This document shows, piece by piece, positions 1 through 7,300 of a stretch of DNA of 7,471 bases. Under the pieces are notes generated by a model. The model had not been told where the DNA came from. It was given only the letters and a program-made list of their open reading frames with translations, and ran no database searches. The stretch is from contig JBGYPP010000061.1 of assembly GCA_041838515.1 (NCBI GenBank), positions 1-7,471 on the forward strand, given 5' to 3'. The DNA comes from JBGYPP01 sp041838515 (GTDB lineage Bacteria > Bacillota > Clostridia > Lachnospirales > Lachnospiraceae). Both the position numbers and the translations under genes were made by a program. Each line of letters starts with the position of its first letter. Position 1 is the first letter of the stretch.

Positions 1-2244
1 CTGGGGCAGGGAACGCATCTTGCTGCCCTTGCCGTCCCGGCTGCCCAGCCGCAGTTTGCCCAGTTCCACCAGGCGGTTTCCGTAGGTCAATGTGGGATTT
101 TCCCCCTCGTGGAAGCAACAAAACTGCTCCAAATGATCCCCGGGCGCCAGTTGCATGCCCCTCACCCCCAGAGCGGCCTTTTTCTTAAAGGGTATGTCCT
201 CCAAATCCATTTTCAGGAAGAAGCCCTTGGCAGACCCCAAAACCAGATAGCTCTGCTGCTCCAGCAGGACGATGCCCACCAGTGCATCCCCCTCTGCCAA
301 TTTGGTGGCGGCCATGGTCTTTTTTGCGGAGATCAATTCCGACCCCGCCACCCGTTTTACCAGTCCGGAACGGCTGATAAAGAGCAGGGAAGCCTTCTCC
401 AACTGGGATTGGGAGCAGAGCAGGCGCAGCTCCTCCCTGGAGGAGTCAAAATGGCTGATGTTGTCCAGGGGTATGCCCTTATCCCGGAAGCGGCCCAGTG
501 GCAGGTCCGCTGTCTTAATGGAGTGGATCAGGCCATCCCGGGTGAGGAGGTATAACCGGCTGTCCGTGTCTGTGCGGAATACATATGCGGATTCGGCCTC
601 TGCGGCCTCCTGATTGCGCTCATAGGCACCGGGTTCCAGCGCCCGGGCATAACCGCCGGCATCCACCAGGCATACCACCGGCTGGGTCTGTGTCTGCGCC
701 TCCGGCGCCTGGGCGGGAGCCAAATCCTCCAGCCTGGTGCGCCGGAGCCGGCCATATTCCTTGCCCAGCCGGCCGAGTTGTTCTATAATCACATTTTTCA
801 GCGCATTTTCATCGGACAATACATACTGGTATCTGGCTATTTTGTCCAGCGTTTCCTCATGCTCCGCCAGCAGCGCCTGGATTTCCAGGCCTATCAGCTT
901 GTACAAACGCATATCCAATATGGCCTGGGCCTGTCGCTGGGTAAAGCGCAGCCTGGCCGCCGCTGTCTCAGACTCCGGCTGGCGGAAGCGTATGCCCTTG
1001 GTGCGGCCCTGGGTGAGGCAGGACAGCGCCATGGGCCTATCCTTGCAGCCTCTGAGTATCTCCAGTATCAAATCAATGCAGTCGCAGGCGGCTATCAGCC
1101 CCTCCTGCACCTCTTTTTTCTCCTCCTCCTTGGCCAGCAAATGCCTGAATTTGCGGGAAGAAATCTCCAATTGGAAGTTGGTAAATTCCTGGAAAATCTG
1201 TCTAAGGCCCAGGGTCTTGGGGCTGCCCTGGCTGATGGCCAGCATATGGACGGACATGGAGTCCTCCAACCGGGTTTTATTGTACAGCAGCTGCACAAAG
1301 GCCTCCGGGTTGGCGTCCCGGCGCAGCTCTATCACTATGCGTATGCCCTCCTTGGAGGACTGGTTGGATATGTCCAGTATATCCAAAGTCTTTTTGCCGT
1401 CCGAAAGAGCGGCCACCTCCTGCAGAAAGCGGCCTATGCCCGCGCCTATCATGGTGTAAGGAATTTCGCTGATCACCACCAGCGTTTTACCTCCCCGGGC
1501 CGCCTGTATGTCTACCTTGCCTCTCAGGCGCAGCCGGCCGGACCCTTTTTCATAAATTTGAACCAAATCCTCCTTGTTAGCGACAATGCCGCCGGTGGGG
1601 AAGTCCGGCCCCGGCATATAGGCCATCAGTTCTTCAGTGGTGATCTGAGGATTTTGCAAAAAGGCTATGGCGGCCATGGCCACCTCTCCTGCATTGTGTG
1701 GGGGTATATTGGTGGCCATGCCCACGGCTATTCCCTCAGAACCGTTGATCAGCAGTTGGGGCAAAAGAGCCGGCAATACAAGGGGTTCTCTCTCTGTTTC
1801 GTCAAAATTCGGCCCAAAATCCACAACATCCTTATCCAGGTCGGCCAAAAAAGCCTCCTGGCCCACCTTGGTCAGACGTGCCTCGGTATACCGCATGGCG
1901 GCGGCCCCATCCCCTTCTATATTGCCGAAGTTGCCGTGGCCGTCTATCAGAGGCAGGGATTTTTTGAAATCCTGGGTCAGGGCCACTAGTGCTTCGTAAA
2001 TGGAGCTGTCGCCGTGGGGATGGTATTTGCCCATAGTGTCACCCACTATACGGGCGCTTTTCCGGTAGGGCCTGTCGTAGCGTATGCCCAATTCGTGCAT
2101 ATCATAAAGCGTCCGCCTCTGCACGGGTTTTAGCCCATCCCGCACATCCGGCAGAGCGCGGGAAATGATCACGCTCATGGCGTAATCTATATAGGATTTC
2201 TGCATGATATCGGAATATTCGCTCTTGCGTACCCTATCGTCCAA
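1..2244 (-). CDS. parC: Type IIA DNA topoisomerase A subunit, ParC-like (3' end outside window)
   Basis: This is the DNA breakage-reunion subunit of a type IIA topoisomerase; with the ParE-like protein encoded just upstream it would form an A2B2 enzyme that decatenates or relaxes DNA. The frame is open for 748 codons to the left edge, so the C-terminus is missing. Visible motifs are KPVQRR, HPHGDSSIYEA (residues 75-85), the catalytic tyrosine Tyr119 in AAAMRYTEARL with Arg118 before it, IAVGMATNIPP, and the C-gate motif QAQAILDMRL (438-447). A Q/A/P-rich linker (about 509-521) leads to a beta-pinwheel-type C-terminal domain. The position expected for the GyrA box reads GRFRDKG (584-590) rather than QRRGGKG, which favours topo IV-like activity over gyrase. 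The start is TTG at 2244: an in-frame TGA lies four codons upstream, a GAGGTAGG ribosome site precedes it, and the first in-frame ATG already lies inside the conserved region. Some core motifs are GyrA-like, so a gyrA name is possible. Confidence 0.9.
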   Translation of the reverse strand, partial: MDDRVRKSEYSDIMQKSYIDYAMSVIISRALPDVRDGLKPVQRRTLYDMHELGIRYDRPYRKSARIVGDTMGKYHPHGDSSIYEALVALTQDFKKSLPLIDGHGNFGNIEGDGAAAMRYTEARLTKVGQEAFLADLDKDVVDFGPNFDETEREPLVLPALLPQLLINGSEGIAVGMATNIPPHNAGEVAMAAIAFLQNPQITTEELMAYMPGPDFPTGGIVANKEDLVQIYEKGSGRLRLRGKVDIQAARGGKTLVVISEIPYTMIGAGIGRFLQEVAALSDGKKTLDILDISNQSSKEGIRIVIELRRDANPEAFVQLLYNKTRLEDSMSVHMLAISQGSPKTLGLRQIFQEFTNFQLEISSRKFRHLLAKEEEKKEVQEGLIAACDCIDLILEILRGCKDRPMALSCLTQGRTKGIRFRQPESETAAARLRFTQRQAQAILDMRLYKLIGLEIQALLAEHEETLDKIARYQYVLSDENALKNVIIEQLGRLGKEYGRLRRTRLEDLAPAQAPEAQTQTQPVVCLVDAGGYARALEPGAYERNQEAAEAESAYVFRTDTDSRLYLLTRDGLIHSIKTADLPLGRFRDKGIPLDNISHFDSSREELRLLCSQSQLEKASLLFISRSGLVKRVAGSELISAKKTMAATKLAEGDALVGIVLLEQQSYLVLGSAKGFFLKMDLEDIPFKKKAALGVRGMQLAPGDHLEQFCCFHEGENPTLTYGNRLVELGKLRLGSRDGKGSKMRSLPQ

Positions 2245-2262
2245 GCGCCTACCTCTTCATCA
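2245..2262 (-). promoter_or_regulatory. parE-parC junction: tandem stops and ribosome site for a TTG start
   Basis: The parE-like gene ends with TGA immediately followed by a second in-frame TGA. AGAGGTAGGCGC then leads to the TTG at 2244. Because parC is in the same frame as parE, the double stop guards against readthrough that would fuse the two subunits. The core GAGGTAGGC also precedes the parE start, inside the degV 3' end. Confidence 0.6.
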
Positions 2263-4191
2263 AATGTCCAAAACAGCCTCCCCAGCGTGTCGAATGATAA
2301 AATCTCTGCGGGGAGGAACATCAGTTCCCATCAGTATCTGCGTTATCTCTGCCGCCATGCGCGCATCCTCTATGGCTACCTGCCGCAGTATGCGCCGCTC
2401 CGGATCCAAGGTGGTTTCCCACAGTTGCTCGGCATCCATCTCGCCCAGCCCCTTATACCTCTGCAGGGTAAAAGCGCCCTTTTGCCGCTTACGGTACTTG
2501 GCCAGGGCCGCATCATCGTAGAGGTACTCTTCTTCCCCCTTGGCCGGTATAGCCTTGTACAGCGGGGGCATGGCCAGGTAGATATGGCCGCCGAAAAGCA
2601 GCTCGGGCATAAATCGGTAGAATAAGGTCAGCAGCAGCGTGGAGATATGGGCACCGTCCACATCCGCATCCGCCATCAGAATAATCTTATGGTAACGCAG
2701 TTTTTTGATATCAAAATCATTGCCATAGCCCTCGGAAAAACCGCAGCCAAAGGCATTGATCATGGACTTGATCTCCCCGTTGGCCAGGATCTTGTCCATG
2801 CCGGCCTTTTCCACATTGAGGATCTTGCCTCTTATGGGCAATATGGCCTGGTAACGTCTGTCCCTGGCGCTTTTGGCGCTGCCGCCGGCGGAATCTCCCT
2901 CAACGATAAACAATTCGCAAAGGGCCGGATCCCGAGATTCGCAATTGGCCAATTTGCCGTTGGAGTCAAAAGAGAACCGGGGCTTGGTGAGCAGATTGGT
3001 CTTGGCCCTCTCTTCGCTTTTGCGTATCTTTGCCGCCTTTTCCGCACAGGAGAGAATATTTTTTTGTATTTCCACATTGCGGTCCAGAAAGTGGACGATC
3101 TCCTCACCGGCCACCTTAGAAACGGCCCTGGCTGCATCCTGATTGTCCAATTTGGTCTTGGTCTGGCCCTCAAAGCGGGGGTCCGGATGCTGTATGGACA
3201 ATACGGCTGTCATACCGTTGCGTATGTCTGCTCCAGTGAAATTGGCATCCTTGTCCTTTAGCAGGCCCAAGTTCCTTGCGTACTGGTTCATTATGGCTGT
3301 AAAAGCTGTCTTAAATCCTGTCAGATGGGTTCCGCCCTCGGAATTGTATATATTATTGCAAAAACCCAATACATTTTCATGAAATTCATTGACATATTGG
3401 AAGGCCCCCTGTACCTGTATGCCCTCCCATTGGCCGGAAAAGGACACTATGGGGCAGACGGTCTCCTTGCCCTTGTTCAGATCCTGCAAAAATCCCGTCA
3501 AGCCCAGAGGCTCATGATAGACCAGCGCTTCCGGCTCCTCCCCCCTCTCATCCAGAAAATGTATGGTCAGAGAAGGATTTAGATAGGCCGTTTCGTGCAA
3601 GCGGCTCTTGATCTCCTCGGCCTTGAAATAGGTCTTTTCGAAAATCTCCCCATCGGGGATAAAGCGGATCAGCGTTCCGGTATCCCGGCAACGGCCTATG
3701 GAGGGCAGCAGGCCTTCCTGCAGATCGGTAGTGGGCACGCCCCGCTCATAGCTGTCCTGGTATATCTGCCCGTTCTGCCGCACCTGCACCAGCATGGAGG
3801 AGGATAGGGCATTGACCACGGAGGACCCCACTCCATGCAGGCCGCCGCTGGTCTTATATGCCGCATTGTCAAATTTTCCGCCGGCGTGCAAAGTGGTCAG
3901 CACCACCCTTTCGGCGCTGACCCCTTTTTCATGCATATCTATGGGTATGCCCCGGCCGTTGTCCTGTACTGTGGCAGATCCATCTCTTCCCAAGGTCACG
4001 CGGATCTCATCGCAAAAACCGGCCAGATGTTCGTCCACGGCATTGTCCAAAATTTCAAATACAAGATGGTTCAAGCCCCTGGAGGAAACGCTGCCTATGT
4101 ACATGCCCGGCCTTTTTCGAACAGCCTCCAAGCCCTCCAGCACCGTAATGCTGGAGGCTCCGTAGTTGCCCGTCTGGGAGCCCGGAGCCAT
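2260..4191 (-). CDS. parE: Type IIA DNA topoisomerase B subunit, ParE-like (GyrB/ParE family)
   Basis: This is the ATPase subunit of the topoisomerase, 643 residues, the usual length for short GyrB/ParE proteins that lack the large insert of E. coli GyrB. The GHKL ATPase domain is complete: VRKRPGMYIG (24-33), catalytic Glu46 and Mg-binding Asn50 in FEILDN, DNGRGIP (77-83), and the lid GGLHGVGSSVVNALS (116-130). The transducer QTK loop is at 343-345. The Toprim domain has EGDSAGG (431-437), PIRGKILNVEKA (452-463) and DADVDG (508-513), with metal ligands Glu431, Asp508 and Asp510. The C-terminal QRYKGLGEM (577-585) is intact. The ATG follows the degV stop codon after one base, and its ribosome site GGGAGG lies within the degV 3' end, so translation is probably coupled. 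The gene ends with tandem TGA TGA, 15 nt before the parC-like start. Family membership is certain; ParE rather than GyrB is inferred from the partner's weak GyrA box. Confidence 0.93.
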   Translation of the reverse strand: MAPGSQTGNYGASSITVLEGLEAVRKRPGMYIGSVSSRGLNHLVFEILDNAVDEHLAGFCDEIRVTLGRDGSATVQDNGRGIPIDMHEKGVSAERVVLTTLHAGGKFDNAAYKTSGGLHGVGSSVVNALSSSMLVQVRQNGQIYQDSYERGVPTTDLQEGLLPSIGRCRDTGTLIRFIPDGEIFEKTYFKAEEIKSRLHETAYLNPSLTIHFLDERGEEPEALVYHEPLGLTGFLQDLNKGKETVCPIVSFSGQWEGIQVQGAFQYVNEFHENVLGFCNNIYNSEGGTHLTGFKTAFTAIMNQYARNLGLLKDKDANFTGADIRNGMTAVLSIQHPDPRFEGQTKTKLDNQDAARAVSKVAGEEIVHFLDRNVEIQKNILSCAEKAAKIRKSEERAKTNLLTKPRFSFDSNGKLANCESRDPALCELFIVEGDSAGGSAKSARDRRYQAILPIRGKILNVEKAGMDKILANGEIKSMINAFGCGFSEGYGNDFDIKKLRYHKIILMADADVDGAHISTLLLTLFYRFMPELLFGGHIYLAMPPLYKAIPAKGEEEYLYDDAALAKYRKRQKGAFTLQRYKGLGEMDAEQLWETTLDPERRILRQVAIEDARMAAEITQILMGTDVPPRRDFIIRHAGEAVLDI

Positions 4192-4192
4192 A

Positions 4193-5074
4193 TCAGCCTA
4201 CCTCCCTGGCGTAATCCATGCGCTGGCAGCAGGCCAGAGCCAGCACCCCCGGACCTATATGGCAGGCCACGCTCAAGGACATCTCGTCTATATGTATCTC
4301 TTTTCCGGGAAATACGGCCTCCACCTCCCGGCGAAATTCCAAGGCCCCTTCCAAATTGCGGGAATGGACTATGGCCAGATGGACATCGGCCTTTTCCATG
4401 CCGCCAAAGCGCTTGGCCACATCTTCTCTGATGGCTGTCAGCATGATATTCTTGCCGGCGCTGAGGGTGCGGGCCTTGGCAAAGGAGTCCAGCTTGTAGC
4501 CCTGGATCTGCAATACGGGCTTGATCCGCAGCAGAGTGCCCAGCGCTGCGGCCGCCGGCGTGATGCGTCCGCCTTTTTTGAGGTAATACAGCGTATTCAG
4601 CATGATATATATGCTGCTCTTGTCGCTGTCCTTTTCCAATATCCTGGCCATAGTGGCCGCATCGGCGCCCAGCTTGCGCAATTCTATGGCATCCAGTACG
4701 GACTGTCTTTGGGTCACGCTAATACGCCGGTTGTCTGCCACAGCCACCCTGCTATTATAATCCCTGGCCAGCGCCTGGGCGCTCTCACAGGAGGCGCTGA
4801 GCGCGCTGCTCATGGGTATGTGCAAAATCTCGTCATGGGTTTCCAATATCTCCTCCCAAAGCGCCGTCACAGCCCCAGGGGCCGGCTGGCTGGTGGTGAT
4901 ATTGTCCCCCTTGTCCATATGGTTATAAAAACTCTCTATAGACAGGTCTATGCCCTCCAGATAGGGCTGGTCATTGACAAAAAAGGGCATGGGCAGGACG
5001 AATACGCCCAATTCCTTTGCTGTTTGGGCGGATATCCCGCTGTTGCTGTCTGTCACTATAGCAGTTTTTGGCAT
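4193..5074 (-). CDS. DegV family fatty-acid-binding protein (FakB type)
   Basis: DegV-family proteins bind one fatty acid in a buried tunnel and, as FakB, present its carboxylate to the kinase FakA; the acyl phosphate then feeds phospholipid synthesis. The 293-residue product has the full set of motifs: N-terminal IVTDSNSGI (6-14), TSQPAPG (61-67), SSALSAS (89-95, the SSxLSGT-like carboxylate site), LKKGGRI (165-171, Arg170), LLRIKPVL (181-188) and HIGPGV (272-277, His272). The last two basic residues correspond to the Arg/His implicated in phosphotransfer in FakB. No signal peptide is seen, so it should be cytosolic. I chose ATG 5074, which places the family's opening beta strand at the N-terminus; a TTG at 5101 would add nine poorly conserved residues and has no ribosome site. 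It starts 57 nt after recG and ends one base before parE. A fakA gene lies two genes upstream, which supports a FakB role. Its ligand chain length and saturation cannot be read from sequence. Confidence 0.9.
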   Translation of the reverse strand: MPKTAIVTDSNSGISAQTAKELGVFVLPMPFFVNDQPYLEGIDLSIESFYNHMDKGDNITTSQPAPGAVTALWEEILETHDEILHIPMSSALSASCESAQALARDYNSRVAVADNRRISVTQRQSVLDAIELRKLGADAATMARILEKDSDKSSIYIMLNTLYYLKKGGRITPAAAALGTLLRIKPVLQIQGYKLDSFAKARTLSAGKNIMLTAIREDVAKRFGGMEKADVHLAIVHSRNLEGALEFRREVEAVFPGKEIHIDEMSLSVACHIGPGVLALACCQRMDYAREVG

Positions 5075-5077
5075 ATG

Positions 5078-5099
5078 CTCCCCCGCTTTCTTCCCCCGC
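5078..5099 (-). promoter_or_regulatory. Duplicated Shine-Dalgarno-like element before degV
   Basis: The leader carries the eight-base direct repeat GCGGGGGA twice, at 5099-5092 and 5086-5079, separated by AGAAA. The copy nearer the gene leaves only CAT between GGGGGAG and the ATG, which is closer than usual. The farther copy is about 14 bases away, which is long. The recG start shows a similarly close purine tract (GGGGGAGG, then ACT). These tracts support the ATG at 5074 as the degV start. Confidence 0.45.
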
Positions 5100-5122
5100 A
5101 AATTCTGACGCAGTTTCTTTAC

Positions 5123-5151
5123 ATTTTACTATCACACTGTGCGAAAGTCAA
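5123..5151 (-). promoter_or_regulatory. Predicted sigma-A/sigma-70 promoter for degV-parE-parC
   Basis: On the minus strand TTGACT (5151-5146) and TAAAAT (5128-5123) are separated by exactly 17 bases. Each hexamer matches five of six consensus positions. The -35 lies inside the last codons of recG, and the -10 lies just past its stop codon. Transcription would start near 5115-5117, giving a leader of about 42 nt before the degV ATG. A small palindrome CACACTGTG (plus strand, 5134-5142) sits in the spacer and could be an operator half-site, but it is short enough to be chance. Confidence 0.6.
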
Positions 5152-7225
5152 CCGATTTTGCCATTTTTCCAAACATATGTTTTTTTAAATTCCTATGCTC
5201 CTGCAGCTCCAAAGCCGGATCCAAAGCCAGTATGCGCTCCGCCTCCTCCTTTGCTCTTTCCAGTAAATGCCCGTGGACGGCCAGATCCGCCAAGGAAAAG
5301 GACAAGGCGCCGCTTTGACGGAATCCGGCAAGCTCTCCCGGCCCCCTCAGCTCCATATCCTTGGCGGCCAGGTAAAAGCCGTCATTGGAGGCGGCCACGA
5401 CCTCCAGCCTCTCTCTGGAAGCCCCCTCCTTGGAGCTGTCCACCAGTATGCAATAACTCTGCTCCCGCCCCCGGCCCACCCGGCCCCGCAGCTGGTGCAG
5501 GGCGCTCAGGCCAAAGCGCTGGGCATCCTCTATCAAAATGACTGTGGCATTGGGCACGTTTACCCCCACTTCTATGACTGTGGTGGACACCAGCACATCT
5601 ACCTCGCCCCGGACAAAAGCTTCCATGCGGGCCTGCTTCTCCCTGGCTGGCATTTTGCCGTGGAGCAGGCCTACAGAGGGCTTGCCCTGCCACAGCGCCT
5701 CCAGTTTGGCGCTGTAATGGCAGACGTTCTCCATCTCTGCCCCGTCCTCCTCGTCTATCATGGGGCAGATGACATAAGCCTGTCTGCCCTGGGAAACCTG
5801 GTTTTGGATGAATTTGTAGGCGCTGGGCCTGGAGGTGGAGGGGAGCAGGCAGTTTTTGATGGGCAGCCGATCTGCGGGCATGCCCTCTATGCGGCTGACG
5901 GGCATATTTCCATACAAGGCCATGGCCAGGCTGCGGGGTATGGGAGTGGCGCTCATAACCAGTATATGGGGCTGATCCCCCTTGGCAAACAGCGCCTCCC
6001 TTTGCCCCACGCCAAATCTGTGCTGCTCGTCCGTTACCACCAGCCCCAGACGGCTGAATTCCACACTTTCCTGCAACAGCGCATGTGTGCCTATGGCCAG
6101 CCGGGCGGTGGTTTGTATCCGTTTTCTGGCTTCCTTTTTTTCCCGGGCGCTCATGCTGCCCACCAGCAGCACCGGTTCGAAAAGGCCGGGATGGGAGGCC
6201 TCCAGCTCCAGGGCCGTGGCATAATGCTGCCTGGCCAGCACCTCCGTAGGCACCATCAAAGCGCCCTGGAAACCCCTGTCCCCGCAGTAGGCCAGGGCCA
6301 GCAGCGCCACCAAGGTCTTGCCGCAGCCCACATCCCCCTGAAGCAGCCTGTTGGCAGCATATGGGGAGGAAAAATCGGACTGAATGTCTGTCCAGGCCTT
6401 TTCCTGGCCCGGAGTCAAAGAGTAGGGCAGTCCGGCCAGTATTCGCTCCGGTCCTCCGGGGGCTAAGGGTTGGCCGGCCGGGCCAAAGGGGTTGGGCTGT
6501 CTGACCGGGTCGGACAGCCCTGACCCCATGGACAGGAAAAAGTCAAAAAACTCATCAAAGACCAGGCGTTCGGTGGATTTTTGGCAGTGGGCCTGCCAAT
6601 CCCCTCCTCCCTCCATAGAGGGGAAATGTATGCCTTTATAAGCCCTTTCCAGGGACAGCAACCCCTGTCTTTCCAACAATGGGGCGGGATAATGCTCCTT
6701 GGGCAAATATCCGCCGGAAAAAAGGGACCTTATGGCCTTTTGCAGCTGCCCATGCCGCAAGCCCAGGGTCAGAGGGTATAGCGGATAGGCCAAACCCTGT
6801 CTTTTTTCATATTCCTGCCGGGTAAAAATCTGGGCCTGTTCAAAGCATAGGCCGCCACGTCCGTCCTCTGCCGCCTTGCCCCTCAGCCAAATTTGGCTGC
6901 CGGGGCGCAGGCTCTTGGCCAGATAGGGCCGTCGGAAGAACAGCAGTCTGGCCTGGCCTGTCTGGTCGGCGGCCAGAAAGCGCAGTATGTCCAGATTTCC
7001 CTTTCTTCTGTGCCACTCCAACCGCAGTATGCGCAGAGCTACGGTCACGCTATCCCCCGTACGCACCTGATCCAAAGGCGTAGGCGGGGGAGCCACATCA
7101 TAAGCTTTGGGATAATGCTGAAGCAAATCCCCCAGCGTATGGATACGAAGCCTGGCAAAACTCTCCGCAGTCTTTGGCCCTATGCCCTTTAGGCTTTCCA
7201 AGGGCAGGTTCATCGCCTCATCCAT
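5132..7225 (-). CDS. recG: ATP-dependent DNA helicase RecG
   Basis: RecG is a monomeric superfamily 2 double-strand DNA translocase that regresses stalled replication forks and remodels Holliday junctions, D-loops and R-loops. The product is 697 residues, close to the usual 680-700. An N-terminal helix-hairpin-helix-like segment (SLKGIGPKTAE, 11-21) is followed by the OB-fold wedge domain (about 50-135). The helicase motifs follow in order: Walker A GDVGCGKT (297-304), PTEVLARQH (326-334), Walker B DEQH (399-402), motif III SATPIPRS (425-432), and motif VI QLRGRVGRG (578-586). The C-terminal translocation (TRG) region has RGPGELAGFRQSG (627-639). Two small departures from the usual sequence are Cys for Ser in Walker A and Phe for Thr in GTRQ. 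The ATG at 7225 sits three bases after GGGGGAGG; a second ATG at 7213 is the only close alternative. The gene is 75 nt downstream of fakA, an arrangement seen in many Bacillota. Confidence 0.97.
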   Translation of the reverse strand: MDEAMNLPLESLKGIGPKTAESFARLRIHTLGDLLQHYPKAYDVAPPPTPLDQVRTGDSVTVALRILRLEWHRRKGNLDILRFLAADQTGQARLLFFRRPYLAKSLRPGSQIWLRGKAAEDGRGGLCFEQAQIFTRQEYEKRQGLAYPLYPLTLGLRHGQLQKAIRSLFSGGYLPKEHYPAPLLERQGLLSLERAYKGIHFPSMEGGGDWQAHCQKSTERLVFDEFFDFFLSMGSGLSDPVRQPNPFGPAGQPLAPGGPERILAGLPYSLTPGQEKAWTDIQSDFSSPYAANRLLQGDVGCGKTLVALLALAYCGDRGFQGALMVPTEVLARQHYATALELEASHPGLFEPVLLVGSMSAREKKEARKRIQTTARLAIGTHALLQESVEFSRLGLVVTDEQHRFGVGQREALFAKGDQPHILVMSATPIPRSLAMALYGNMPVSRIEGMPADRLPIKNCLLPSTSRPSAYKFIQNQVSQGRQAYVICPMIDEEDGAEMENVCHYSAKLEALWQGKPSVGLLHGKMPAREKQARMEAFVRGEVDVLVSTTVIEVGVNVPNATVILIEDAQRFGLSALHQLRGRVGRGREQSYCILVDSSKEGASRERLEVVAASNDGFYLAAKDMELRGPGELAGFRQSGALSFSLADLAVHGHLLERAKEEAERILALDPALELQEHRNLKKHMFGKMAKSVDFRTV

Positions 7226-7245
7226 AGTCCTCCCCCTACAAATAA

Positions 7246-7278
7246 CAAATCCTGCGCCCTAAGATATCGCAGGATTTG
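7246..7278. terminator. Perfect 11-bp inverted repeat with flanking T/A tracts, candidate terminator or attenuator
   Basis: In the fakA-recG gap the arms CAAATCCTGCG (7246-7256) and CGCAGGATTTG (7268-7278) are exact reverse complements around an 11-base loop. Read on the minus strand, the hairpin is followed directly by TTATTTGT, a weak U-rich tail, and then by the recG ribosome site. Read on the plus strand, it is followed by CAGA and then seven Ts (7283-7289), a better intrinsic-terminator tail. It could partly stop fakA transcripts before recG, stop antisense transcripts entering fakA, or do both. The stem does not cover the GGGGGAGG of recG. Confidence 0.55.
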
Positions 7279-7300
7279 CAGATTTTTTTCACGCTCTTGC

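Noticed and set aside
778..1989. 403-codon plus-strand open frame opposite parC
   Set aside because: It is codon-aligned antisense to an unmistakable topoisomerase A subunit, has no recognisable domain, and stays open because TTA/CTA/TCA codons are absent in that part of parC.
5075..5101. TTG at 5101 as the degV start
   Set aside because: It would add nine residues rich in Gly/Lys before the conserved opening strand and has no ribosome site upstream; ATG 5074 fits the family better.
5134..5142. CACACTGTG palindrome as a firm operator
   Set aside because: A 9-base palindrome is likely by chance and there is no second copy in the window; it is noted only as part of the promoter entry.
4166..5188. 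340-codon plus-strand open frame opposite degV
   Set aside because: It covers the whole degV gene in the aligned antisense frame and extends into both neighbours; nothing in its translation resembles a known protein.
5267..6466. 399-codon plus-strand open frame opposite recG
   Set aside because: It is an aligned antisense shadow of the RecG helicase core, with low-complexity H/G/Q-rich translation and no family motif.
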